NCBI RefSeq assembly: GCF_003710905.1
Contig: NZ_RHHV01000010.1
Location: 1-64,000, forward strand
Direction of reading: 5' to 3'
Length of the DNA: 64,000 bases
From: Brevibacillus parabrevis
GTDB lineage: Bacteria > Bacillota > Bacilli > Brevibacillales > Brevibacillaceae
The notes under the pieces were generated by a model, which was not told the DNA's origin, made no database searches, and was given only the letters and a program-made list of their open reading frames with translations. This document shows positions 1 to 7,641 of the stretch, one piece after another. How positions within the stretch are numbered: position 1 is the first letter of the stretch; every line of letters starts with the position of its first letter. The position numbers and the translations under genes were made by a program.

Positions 1-73
1 CTACGGACGGGGGTCAGTCCCGGCTTTCTTGCCAAGCGAAGGGCTGTTTTTGTTGGCAGCGAAAAGGTGCTGG

Positions 74-1213
74 TTACCACAAAAGTACGGCGATGTGCAC
101 GACGCCCTGAAACAGCAGCAAGGTCGAGCGCAGCCAGACAAATGCGCGCTTTTGCTCGGAAGGCGGAACAGGGAAAAGCTGGTGGCTGGCTCGCTTGCCT
201 TGTTGTCGCCAGATGCCGCCGAGCTGACTTGCTGTCATCAGCAGCAAGAGAGCGGCAGCAATCGCTTTGGCGTACAGGTTCGGCAGGACGAGAATGACGA
301 TGATGCCCAGGCAGACGAGGCGGGCGTAAATCCCGGCGTAATCCCCGGAGCGAATGAACGTCCGGGCGTACAAATGACGCGCCGTATGAGCCGGACTGTA
401 AGGCAGAAGCTGCGCCAGGCGGGTCAGCCAAAAGCGCGGCTTCACCTGATGCTGCAAGGCAGGAACGTCCCGGAAGTTGTTCATGATCTGATAAAACCGC
501 TGACGCAACCCGTTTTCCATCGCCAGCAGCCGATACCATTTGAGCGGATGCTGGGCCTGCACTTTGCGCATTTGCCGATGGAGCCAGACAAGCAAAAGGG
601 CGCTAAGGACGGCTCCGCAAGGCACATATCCAAAAGTGAGAAATTGCCCCGCGCTGAAAATCCAGGCAAGAATCAGATAGGACAGCAAAAAGCGGGCGGC
701 AAAGAACAGGCGCTGTGCTTGGACGGCAGGCAGGCGCAAAAAAATCCAGCTGCTGTGAACATTCCAGCCCTTCAGCAAAAACGGAATCAGCCAGTACAGC
801 CAGAGCTGTATTTTGTCCGCTCCCGCAGCATTTGTGTACATAGGGAAGAGCAAGAGAACCAGCACAAACAGTCCCACGCTTTGGACGAAAAAGTTATAGA
901 CCTGCGCCCGGCGAAAATAGCCAGCGAGCCGCGTCTCGTGCGGAGTGAGGAAAATCAGGTCTGCTTCCAGCAAAAAGGTGCGGTGCGGACTGCGCGTCAC
1001 CACGATGGCCATAACCAGTGCCAGCGCGTGGACGAGTGGAAACCAGGCCGGAATCAGTTCGATTATGCTGCGGTAGTACATGGAGATCAATCCGGCAAGG
1101 AAAACGGCGACAAACAAGACACCGCCATTGGCCATGTATTGCGCGTATTTGATGAACTCTGTGGAAAAGGCGTGCAATCTTTTTTGAAACAGCTGCTCCA
1201 TATCCATCTTCAC
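74..1213 (-). CDS. ecsB: EcsB, membrane subunit of the Ecs ABC exporter
   Basis: This 379-residue integral membrane protein has several hydrophobic stretches, clearest near residues 30-70, 105-128 and 345-365, and the usual EcsB length. It is the permease partner of EcsA. In Bacillus the Ecs transporter affects protein secretion, competence and regulated intramembrane proteolysis. Translation most likely starts at GTG 1213, which overlaps the ecsA stop codon by four bases (GTGA), so the two are translationally coupled. A slightly later ATG at 1207 is possible. I see no third ecs gene in the 73 bases left after the stop. The assignment rests on gene order and membrane architecture and is fairly secure. 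Confidence 0.88.
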   Translation of the reverse strand: MKMDMEQLFQKRLHAFSTEFIKYAQYMANGGVLFVAVFLAGLISMYYRSIIELIPAWFPLVHALALVMAIVVTRSPHRTFLLEADLIFLTPHETRLAGYFRRAQVYNFFVQSVGLFVLVLLLFPMYTNAAGADKIQLWLYWLIPFLLKGWNVHSSWIFLRLPAVQAQRLFFAARFLLSYLILAWIFSAGQFLTFGYVPCGAVLSALLLVWLHRQMRKVQAQHPLKWYRLLAMENGLRQRFYQIMNNFRDVPALQHQVKPRFWLTRLAQLLPYSPAHTARHLYARTFIRSGDYAGIYARLVCLGIIVILVLPNLYAKAIAAALLLLMTASQLGGIWRQQGKRASHQLFPVPPSEQKRAFVWLRSTLLLFQGVVHIAVLLW

Positions 1214-1953
1214 TGTTTTTCATCCTCTACGATATGTAAGTAGATGTCATCCAACGAATGGTTGGTCAGACCTGTGAACTGGCGAAGCTCTGCAAGCGTG
1301 CCCTGGGCCTTGATTTGTCCTTTGTGGAGCAGGATAAAACGATCGCAATACTTCTCTGCGGTCGCCAAGATGTGTGTAGACATGAGGATGCCTGCCCCTT
1401 GCTCCTTGCAGCGCTCCAGCCAGGTGAGCAAAGAGCGTATCCCGAGCGGATCAAGACCAAGGATCGGTTCGTCGACGATATACAGAGGCGGCTGGACGAG
1501 AAGCGCCATCATGATCATCAATTTTTGCCGCATCCCTTTGGAGAACTGCTGCGGAAAACGGTTTTTCATTTCCTCCATGCGAAATTCTTTGAGCAGGACG
1601 GAAGCTCGCTGGTCAAGCTGCTCTTTTGTCAAACCGTGGCTCATCGCCATCAGCTCGATATGCTCCCAAAGTGTCAGTTCCTCGTAATAGATGGGAGATT
1701 CCGGGATGTAGCCGTAAGAGAGCCGATAGTGGTCGGGATCGGATTGAAAGGTTTGGCCTGCAATGTGGATAGAGCCTTCCAGCGGCTGCAAAAGACCCAA
1801 AATATGCTTAATCGTCGTGCTTTTCCCTGCTCCGTTCAGTCCGATCAAAGCGACGATTTCGTGAGCATGAATATCAAAGGAAATATTTTGGATGACGGCA
1901 CGGCTCGGGGAGTAGCCGCCCGTTACGTTGTTGACTTCCAGCAAGGCTTTCAT
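1210..1953 (-). CDS. ecsA: EcsA, ATP-binding subunit of the Ecs ABC exporter
   Basis: A 247-residue ABC ATPase with all core motifs: Walker A GLNGAGKST near residue 38, a signature in the variant form FSKGMRQK near 138, and Walker B LYIVDEPILGLDP near 158. It powers the EcsAB transporter, which acts on membrane protease activity and secretion; the exported substrate is not settled. It is the first gene of a two-gene minus-strand operon, with a clear AGGAGGAA-type ribosome binding site before the ATG at 1953. Upstream on the minus strand a TACAAT hexamer (about 2000-2005) could be a -10 element, but no convincing -35 goes with it. Confidence 0.92.
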   Translation of the reverse strand: MKALLEVNNVTGGYSPSRAVIQNISFDIHAHEIVALIGLNGAGKSTTIKHILGLLQPLEGSIHIAGQTFQSDPDHYRLSYGYIPESPIYYEELTLWEHIELMAMSHGLTKEQLDQRASVLLKEFRMEEMKNRFPQQFSKGMRQKLMIMMALLVQPPLYIVDEPILGLDPLGIRSLLTWLERCKEQGAGILMSTHILATAEKYCDRFILLHKGQIKAQGTLAELRQFTGLTNHSLDDIYLHIVEDEKQ

Positions 1954-2144
1954 AAGTTCCTCCTTCTCGCCAAAGCAAATGGCAATCGGTCATCCCCCTA
2001 TTGTAGCCGAAAACCCAGCTTTTTGGAAAAACGCTGTACACAGCCTTTTTTGCTTGCGGGTGAAGAGGAAAGGGATAACCGTACAAGCAATGGCTGACTG
2101 CTCAACATAAACCATTATTACAAAGGACGGAGGAGGTGGAACCT

Positions 2145-2564
2145 ATGACGCCGGGGCAACAGGACAACCAAAGAGACATGGACTTGCAAATGCAGCGCAT
2201 CTACCAGAAACTGGACAAATTCGAAGAGAGGATCGACCAGCTTGAGGGACAAATGACAGTCGCAACAAAGTGGTTGGAACGCATAGAACACAGATTAGAA
2301 CGCATGGAAGACGTACGCATAGATTTGTTGCAAGCGATCGCGAAGCTACAGACGGAGCTGAAATTGAGAGAAGAAAAAGCAAACAAAGAGAAAGATATCA
2401 TCATGCAGCTACTGAACAACGACAATCGGGACAAAGAAAATTTGGCACAGATGATCGAAGGAGACAGAAGCAGAAAGCAAGAGCGCTTTTTACAAATATG
2501 GGCGGTTTTAGGTCCCGTCCTTGCCTCCGTTCTCACCTCTCTTTTTGCACGGTTTTTCATGTAA
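2145..2564 (+). CDS. Coiled-coil protein with C-terminal membrane anchor
   Basis: The start is ATG 2145, because AGGAGGTG at 2131-2138 sits 6 bases upstream; an in-frame GTG at 2136 lies inside that ribosome binding site. The 139-residue product is almost entirely charged heptad-like helix (about residues 8-105, with runs such as LDKFEERIDQLEGQM). It ends in a single hydrophobic segment (FLQIWAVLGPVLASVLTSLF) followed by a short FM tail. This is a tail-anchored coiled-coil layout, similar in plan to phage XhlA proteins, but no holin or lysis genes are nearby. It is a single-gene unit between ecs and a SurA-like gene. Function unknown. Confidence 0.75.
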   Translation: MTPGQQDNQRDMDLQMQRIYQKLDKFEERIDQLEGQMTVATKWLERIEHRLERMEDVRIDLLQAIAKLQTELKLREEKANKEKDIIMQLLNNDNRDKENLAQMIEGDRSRKQERFLQIWAVLGPVLASVLTSLFARFFM

Positions 2565-2708
2565 GGTGACACTTTCCGTGAATGACGATCGCCAAATCGG
2601 CACATGATGATATAAAATGTGGAAAAGTTGTGTAAAGGCTTTTCCATTTTTCTACCGCATCTCCTGGCTATACTTGATGGGCAGAACATTGAAAGAGAGG
2701 ATATCCAC

Positions 2709-3338
2709 GTGAAGAAGTTTGATGTTTCCATACTCTCAGTTGCCATTTTACTGACCGGACTGGCTGTACTCGGTGTCTATCAGGCAGGAGAAGCGAAGAA
2801 AGATCCGGTTCTGGTAAAGGCCGGTGATACCTCGATTACGCAATACCAGCTGTACGATGAAATGAAAAGCACGTACGGCAAGCAAATGATACATGAGATG
2901 GTCGCTCAATCTTTGATTTCGCAGGAAGCCAAGGCACAGAAGATCCAGGTCACCAAAGAGGAAATGGACAAGGAAATCGCCTCGATGAAACAGCAAGTCG
3001 GCTCCGAGGAAGCTTTTCAAAGCTATCTTCAGGGAATGGGGCTAGACGAAAAGAAGCTTCGTGAAAAGATGTCTGTCCTGATGACCCGCGACAAGCTGCT
3101 CGACAAGGCATTCCCTGTCACAGATGAGCAAGTGAAACAATATTACGATGAAAACAAACAGCAGATGGGATCGCCAGCGCCGGAATTTGAAAAGGTGCGG
3201 GATCAGATCAAATCTGTTTTGGCCGATAAAAACCGCAGCGAGAACTACAACAACTGGCTGAATGACATCCAGAAAAACCACAAGGTAGAATGGTACGATC
3301 CGTCTTTTGACGAGCCGAACAAGCCCGCTGCCGGATAA
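2709..3338 (+). CDS. Membrane-anchored SurA N-terminal-type chaperone without a PPIase domain
   Basis: The start is taken as GTG 2709, just before a positively charged N-terminus (VKKFDVS) and a hydrophobic signal/anchor at about residues 6-24. Reading further upstream adds an unlikely leader. There is no lipobox cysteine. The mature 209-residue protein matches the SurA/PrsA N-terminal chaperone module: an AGDTSITQYQL strand, then helices with QSLISQEAKAQKIQVTKEEMDKEI and VTDEQVKQYYDENK. The parvulin isomerase domain expected in PrsA is missing, so the C-terminus is simply the closing helix. It probably helps secreted proteins fold at the outer face of the membrane. Its own terminator follows directly. 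Confidence 0.8.
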   Translation: MKKFDVSILSVAILLTGLAVLGVYQAGEAKKDPVLVKAGDTSITQYQLYDEMKSTYGKQMIHEMVAQSLISQEAKAQKIQVTKEEMDKEIASMKQQVGSEEAFQSYLQGMGLDEKKLREKMSVLMTRDKLLDKAFPVTDEQVKQYYDENKQQMGSPAPEFEKVRDQIKSVLADKNRSENYNNWLNDIQKNHKVEWYDPSFDEPNKPAAG

Positions 3339-3346
3339 ACCAACTG

Positions 3347-3395
3347 AAAAGGCGTCTCTTCCCGATTGAACGGGGGAGGGCGCCTTTTCTTTTTG
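3347..3395 (+). terminator. Rho-independent terminator after the SurA-like gene
   Basis: AAAAGGCG and CGCCTTTT form the outer stem, with a CCC/GGG inner part around ATTGAA, and the RNA ends in a TTTTCTTTTT tract. Confidence 0.85.
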
Positions 3396-3465
3396 ATGTT
3401 TTCGTTTAGTAACAGACTCGGGTGGAAAAACTGGATAAATAATTGCCAATGTAAGGAGCAATGAG

Positions 3466-4974
3466 ATGGCTCAGATTGGCCCTCGCCTGGATGAGAATGT
3501 TCATTTTGTGAAAGAGTCGCTTGGGTACAGCAATGATATTGTAATTCGCGAACTGGTGCTGGATAGCCGGGAGCCTGTACGTGCTGCGATCCTCTACACG
3601 GATGGGATGGTCGACTCGCACATGGTACAGGGCGTTTTGATTAACAGTCTGCTCTACAAGACCCGGTTCAAAGAAATAGAGCTGGAACGAGAGGAAGATC
3701 TCGTCCCTTTTTTAAAGGATGCGGTTCTGACCGTTGGAGATATCGGAGACGTCAACAATTTTCCCGAGCTGTTTACAGCCATGCTTTCCGGCTGTGTCAT
3801 CATCCTCATAGACGGCTATGAAAAAGCAATGGCCATCGGCTTGCAGGAGTGGAAAGACAGGGGAGTGACCGAGCCTACAGCGCAAACGGTCATTCGCGGG
3901 CCGAGGGAAGGCTTTACGGAAAGTTTGCGGACGAACATCACTCTTTTGCGCAGAAGGATCGCCAGCGAAAAGATGTGGGTGGAAACTAGGCGAATCGGGG
4001 AAGTGACGAAGACCGAGATCGCCGTCGTGTACATCAAAGGTCTGGTCGAGGAAGGCGTAATCGAGGAGGTTCGCAACAGGCTGGATCGGATTGATGTGGA
4101 CGGCCTGATGGAGAGCGGGATGATCGAGGAACTGATACAGGATGCGGCGTACACTCCTTTTCCCACGATTTCCAATTCCGAGCGTCCCGATGTGGTTGCG
4201 GCGAATTTGCTGGAGGGGAGAGTTGCCATCATAGTCGATGGGACTCCGTTCGTTTTGACTGTCCCTTCTTTGTTTGTCGAGTTTTTTCATTCGGCTGAAG
4301 ACTACTACCAGCGGGCTGATTTCAGTACGTTGATTCGGATGCTGCGCTTTGTCAGCTTTTTTATCGCCTTGCTCGCGCCGTCGCTCTATATTGCGATCAC
4401 GACCTTCCATCAGGAGATGTTGCCGACACAGCTTTTGATCAGCTTGGCCGCGCAGCGTGAGGGCGTGCCTTTTCCCGCGCTGGTAGAGGCGCTGTTGATG
4501 GAGATCGCGTTCGAAATTTTGCGAGAGGCGGGCATCCGCATGCCGCGTGCGGTCGGTCAAGCGATCTCCGTTGTCGGAACGCTGGTCATCGGACAGGCGG
4601 CGGTAGAGGCGGGAATCGTCTCGGCAGCGATGGTTATCGTCGTGTCGATTACGGCGATCTCCAGCTTTATTTTTCCCGCGATCAACATGTCGATTCCCGT
4701 GCGGATTCTCCGGTTTCCGTTGATGATTTTGGCAGCTTCCTTTGGGATTTACGGGATTATCGTCGGAGTGCTTGGGCTGGTTCTGCATTTGTGCAGCCTG
4801 CGTTCGTTTGGCGTACCCTACATGAGTACATTCGCCCCGTTTTCCTTCAAAGAACAGCGTGATGCGATCTTGCGCGCGCCGCGCTGGATGATGGACAAAC
4901 GCCCAGAGTCGATCACCAAACGAAACATGCGCCGTCAATCTCCGAATTTGAAGCCGAAGCCGCCAGAGCATTAA
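3466..4974 (+). CDS. GerA-family spore germinant receptor subunit A
   Basis: A 502-residue protein with the GerA/GerAA layout. A soluble N-terminal half of about 290 residues includes GPREGFTESLRTNITLLRRRI and a conserved IVDGTPFVLTVPSLF strand. The C-terminal half has several transmembrane helices, with the family run FHQEMLPTQLL and the ending APFSFKEQRDAILRAPRW. Subunit A of germinant receptors sits in the inner spore membrane. It is preceded by AAGGAG about 8 bases before ATG 3466, and is followed 26 bases later by gerC. A gerB gene, normally part of the same operon, is absent. The family is certain; the germinant cannot be read from sequence. Confidence 0.93.
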   Translation: MAQIGPRLDENVHFVKESLGYSNDIVIRELVLDSREPVRAAILYTDGMVDSHMVQGVLINSLLYKTRFKEIELEREEDLVPFLKDAVLTVGDIGDVNNFPELFTAMLSGCVIILIDGYEKAMAIGLQEWKDRGVTEPTAQTVIRGPREGFTESLRTNITLLRRRIASEKMWVETRRIGEVTKTEIAVVYIKGLVEEGVIEEVRNRLDRIDVDGLMESGMIEELIQDAAYTPFPTISNSERPDVVAANLLEGRVAIIVDGTPFVLTVPSLFVEFFHSAEDYYQRADFSTLIRMLRFVSFFIALLAPSLYIAITTFHQEMLPTQLLISLAAQREGVPFPALVEALLMEIAFEILREAGIRMPRAVGQAISVVGTLVIGQAAVEAGIVSAAMVIVVSITAISSFIFPAINMSIPVRILRFPLMILAASFGIYGIIVGVLGLVLHLCSLRSFGVPYMSTFAPFSFKEQRDAILRAPRWMMDKRPESITKRNMRRQSPNLKPKPPEH

Positions 4975-5000
4975 GGTAAAAAGGCAAGGAGTGAACTTCT

Positions 5001-6182
5001 ATGAAAGTCATCAAAGTGCTTCTCTGCTTGACACTTGTCTTCCTGCTGGGCGGTTGCTGGAATCGCAAGGAGCTGAACGATCTGGCGATTTGCGTCGGCA
5101 TCGGAATTGACAAGGTAAAGACCGGGTATAGCGTGTCTGTCCAGGTCGTGGACCCGGCTGAGGTGGTAGCCAACAAAGGCAAACCGGGGAGGGCTCCTGT
5201 TACGCTGTTTACGATGAGCGGTGCCACTGTATTTGAAGCTCTCCGCAAAATGACGACGATATCGCCGCGGAAAATTTATATGTCGCACACGAGGATGCTG
5301 ATTTTGGGGGAGGAACTGGCGCGGGAGGGGATTGCGCCTGTGCTTGATTTTGTTTCGCGCGATCACGAGTTTCGGACGGATTTTTACATTGCTGTGGCTC
5401 GCGGTACGACAGCTCACAACATCTTGAAGGTCATTACGCCGTTGGAGCAGATTCCCGCCAATGAGCTGTTCGCTTCCTTGGAGACGTCGTCCAAAGCGTG
5501 GGCGCCAACCGCCGCGATTACCCTTGATCAACTGATTGCGGACTTGACGAATAAGGGCAAACAGGCGGTACTGACGGGCATAAAGCTGACAGGCTCGCCG
5601 GAGGAAGGGGATCAGCGCGAAAATGTGGAGCAGATTGATTCCAACGTGCTTTTGCAGTACACGACACTCGCTGCCTTTCGGGGAGACAAGCTGATTGGCT
5701 GGCTCAACGAGAAGGACAGCAAGGCGTACAACTACATAACCGGAAATGTCAAAAGTACGGCTGGCAGCCTTCCGTGTAAAGGGGGAGGGCGCCTGACGAT
5801 GGAAATTATGAAGTCGAACTCCAAGGTGAAAGCCATCCTGAAAAATGGCAAGCCGGAAATCATGGTCGATATTCACCTAGAAAATGACATCGGCGAAGTG
5901 CAGTGCAAAATCGATCTGACCAAAATGGAGACGATCGAAGAAATCCAAAAAGAAGCCGAAAAAGGCATGGTTGCTACAGGAATGCGGGCGGTCACTTATG
6001 CGAAGCAGCATGAAGTGGACATTTTCGGATTCGGAGATGTCATCCACCGCCAGTATCCGAAGGTGTGGAAACAACTCGAAAAAAACTGGAACAAGGAATT
6101 TGCCAAGCTCCCGGTTCACATCAAGGCAGAAGTGAAAATCAGGCGACTGGGAACGATCAACAACGCTTTCAAGGAAAAATGA
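5001..6182 (+). CDS. Ger(x)C-family germination lipoprotein
   Basis: A 393-residue lipoprotein with a signal peptide and lipobox LLGGC, the acylated cysteine being residue 19. It is followed by the WNRKELNDLAICVGIGID run typical of Ger(x)C proteins. GerC subunits are held on the outer face of the inner spore membrane by diacylglycerol and form part of the germinant receptor. The length is normal for the family. It lies directly after gerA and before a small two-helix gene, which is a frequent order in Bacillales germination operons. The usual gerB between or after them is not in the window. Confidence 0.93.
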   Translation: MKVIKVLLCLTLVFLLGGCWNRKELNDLAICVGIGIDKVKTGYSVSVQVVDPAEVVANKGKPGRAPVTLFTMSGATVFEALRKMTTISPRKIYMSHTRMLILGEELAREGIAPVLDFVSRDHEFRTDFYIAVARGTTAHNILKVITPLEQIPANELFASLETSSKAWAPTAAITLDQLIADLTNKGKQAVLTGIKLTGSPEEGDQRENVEQIDSNVLLQYTTLAAFRGDKLIGWLNEKDSKAYNYITGNVKSTAGSLPCKGGGRLTMEIMKSNSKVKAILKNGKPEIMVDIHLENDIGEVQCKIDLTKMETIEEIQKEAEKGMVATGMRAVTYAKQHEVDIFGFGDVIHRQYPKVWKQLEKNWNKEFAKLPVHIKAEVKIRRLGTINNAFKEK

Positions 6183-6201
6183 GTGATCAGGAGGGGGAGT
6201 C

Positions 6202-6429
6202 ATGTCGGTATTGACGGTAGTCTTCATCTCCATCGTCGTCAGTCTGTACGAGCTGCCCAGGCTGATCCGCAAGAAACAGCGAAAAGAAACGATTGTGTTT
6301 ATCGTCATGCTCGTGATCAGTGTCGGGATGTATGCCGCTACGCAATTTGGTCTTGTGCCCAACCCTGTCTATGCGATGGAAATCATCTACAAGCCGATGG
6401 ATGACTGGATCAAGCAGTGGCTGCATTGA
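6202..6429 (+). CDS. Small two-TM protein of the germination operon ('D' gene type)
   Basis: A 75-residue protein with two predicted membrane helices (about residues 3-18 and 28-46), joined by a basic loop (RLIRKKQRKE), and ending in a short amphipathic tail. A very strong ribosome binding site, AGGAGGGGG, precedes ATG 6202, and the gap to gerC is only 19 bases. Small two-helix 'D' genes such as gerKD and gerUD accompany germinant receptor operons in Bacillus and modulate their activity; size, topology and position fit that class. The match is by architecture and context, not by a sequence motif I can name. Confidence 0.7.
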   Translation: MSVLTVVFISIVVSLYELPRLIRKKQRKETIVFIVMLVISVGMYAATQFGLVPNPVYAMEIIYKPMDDWIKQWLH

Positions 6430-6511
6430 GGACGGAGGCTTGTTGCCGCGAGGATTGCCGCTGGAAAGCGGGGCATACTGAGAAGACCTCAGCAAAGGAG
6501 TGGAAACACAC

Positions 6512-6862
6512 GTGGACGGTCTTTTGATGAAGCTTCTGGTAAGCCCGATCTTGGTTGTTTTGGCTGATGCCCTCTTTCCCGAGGTGAATTTTGCGAACCT
6601 GTACCAGTCTGTCGGTGTCGGCTTTGTCCTTGCTCTTGCCGGATTTTTTCTGGACAGGGCCATTCTGGCTCCAGGCAGTCTGTGGCTTACAACCGCCATT
6701 GATTTTATCATCGGTTTTCTGATTGTATACGGCAGCATCGTCTTTTTGCCTGATGCCCAAATCTCGGCAATGGGAGCGGGATTTGTCGCCATCTTTTACG
6801 GTGTGGCCGAATACTTGCAGCATACATGGCTGCTTCGTGCGATCCGCTCGGAAAACACATAG
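6512..6862 (+). CDS. DUF2512 (YndM-like) membrane protein
   Basis: A 116-residue protein with four hydrophobic segments (about residues 8-23, 32-48, 53-78 and 84-100), resembling the DUF2512/YndM family of Bacillales membrane proteins of unknown role. GTG 6512 is preferred as the start: AAAGGAG at 6494-6500 lies 11 bases upstream, while the in-frame GTG at 6500 overlaps that site. It is the last gene before a strong terminator and may be co-transcribed with the germination genes, 82 bases upstream. No link to sporulation is proven by the sequence. Confidence 0.7.
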   Translation: MDGLLMKLLVSPILVVLADALFPEVNFANLYQSVGVGFVLALAGFFLDRAILAPGSLWLTTAIDFIIGFLIVYGSIVFLPDAQISAMGAGFVAIFYGVAEYLQHTWLLRAIRSENT

Positions 6863-7302
6863 AGGTGCCATTGTTGCCGGGACAGCCCCGTCCATTTGCG
6901 AAAAGACGGGGGCTGTCCTTTTTGCTGCGCACGCGTCAATCGTTTTTCGAAGGAGCCAGCTTTTGGGTTGCGATCCGTTCGATCCAGCTCCAGGCGCAAC
7001 GATTCGCTGAAGCCTCCGTATGCGCATCCGGCATTGTTGAGCAACAGGTCGATTCGCCCGTGTCGATCCACGATGTCGGCGATCGCCTGTTCGATCTGGG
7101 GAGGGCTGGTGACATCCAAGGAAATCACTTCCATATGTTCGGTTGCTATATGCAAGTTTGCGAGTTTGTCAAGTGGGCCTCTTTTTTGCGGGTCGCGCAT
7201 GGAAGCAATTACGTAAAATCCAGCCTTGACTAATGCCACAGAAGCGTGCATGCCGAAGCCGCTGGAGGAGCCAGTGATTAGTGCAATTGGTCTTTTTTTC
7301 AT
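6796..7302 (-). pseudogene. Truncated short-chain dehydrogenase/reductase
   Basis: The first 95 or so residues are a good SDR N-terminus: a cofactor-binding TGSSSGFGMH loop at residue 10, a DVTS acidic strand at about residue 64, and the NNAGCAYGGF motif near 90. The frame then runs into sequence with no SDR character. The catalytic YxxxK region and the whole C-terminal half are missing; an intact member has about 250-280 residues. The 3' end also runs through the terminator and end of the facing DUF2512 gene, so the last 60 codons are probably read-through. A good AAAGGAG ribosome binding site precedes the ATG. Most likely a decaying gene. Confidence 0.7.
6879..6924 (+). terminator. Strong rho-independent terminator after the DUF2512 gene
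   Basis: GGACAGCCCCGTC pairs with GACGGGGGCTGTCC, with one bulged G, and is followed by TTTTT. The stem lies inside the 3' end of the broken opposite-strand SDR. Confidence 0.88.
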
Positions 7303-7641
7303 ATATTTCTCCTTTAAGTTGCCTAAACTGGTTACATTTATCTTAAAAGTTCACAAATTTGTTCATAAATTTGTTAACAAAATGATAACAAATAGCCTTT
7401 AGATTAAGGAAAATTTATGTATACTTAAATGGTTACCACGCATTGGCAGGAGTCTGCAATCTCGGCCCTTTTGCTCCTTCTGTTTGTTTTTGGGATGACT
7501 GCTAATACTTTTCCTGATTGGGTATGATAGTTGGGGAAGGAATAGATAGCCATCCTTGTGCAAAATTGAAAGAGCAAAAAGCTTCTAGTTTGTATGCGTG
7601 GCTAGAACGTTACCAACACGAAGAAAGAGGGGTTCATTGGT
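7303..7641 (+). promoter_or_regulatory. Upstream regulatory region and long leader of ctaCDEF
   Basis: This 339-base stretch holds no convincing gene. At 7355-7363 and 7367-7375 the string AAATTTGTT repeats with 12-base spacing. It is followed by the perfect palindrome TTGTTAACAA at 7371-7380 and a further ATAACAA at 7385-7391, which looks like a repressor or activator site cluster. A possible sigma-A promoter is TTTAGA (7398-7403), a 16-base gap, then TATACT (7420-7425). That would leave a leader of about 210 bases before ctaC. A second TATGAT hexamer at 7523-7528 has no clear -35. I cannot name the regulator; a redox or carbon regulator would make sense for an oxidase. Confidence 0.45.

Noticed and set aside
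29-1243. A 404-codon plus-strand frame opposite ecsB.
   Set aside because: The minus-strand ecsB has the right length, membrane segments and coupling to ecsA. The plus-strand product is low-complexity and charged.
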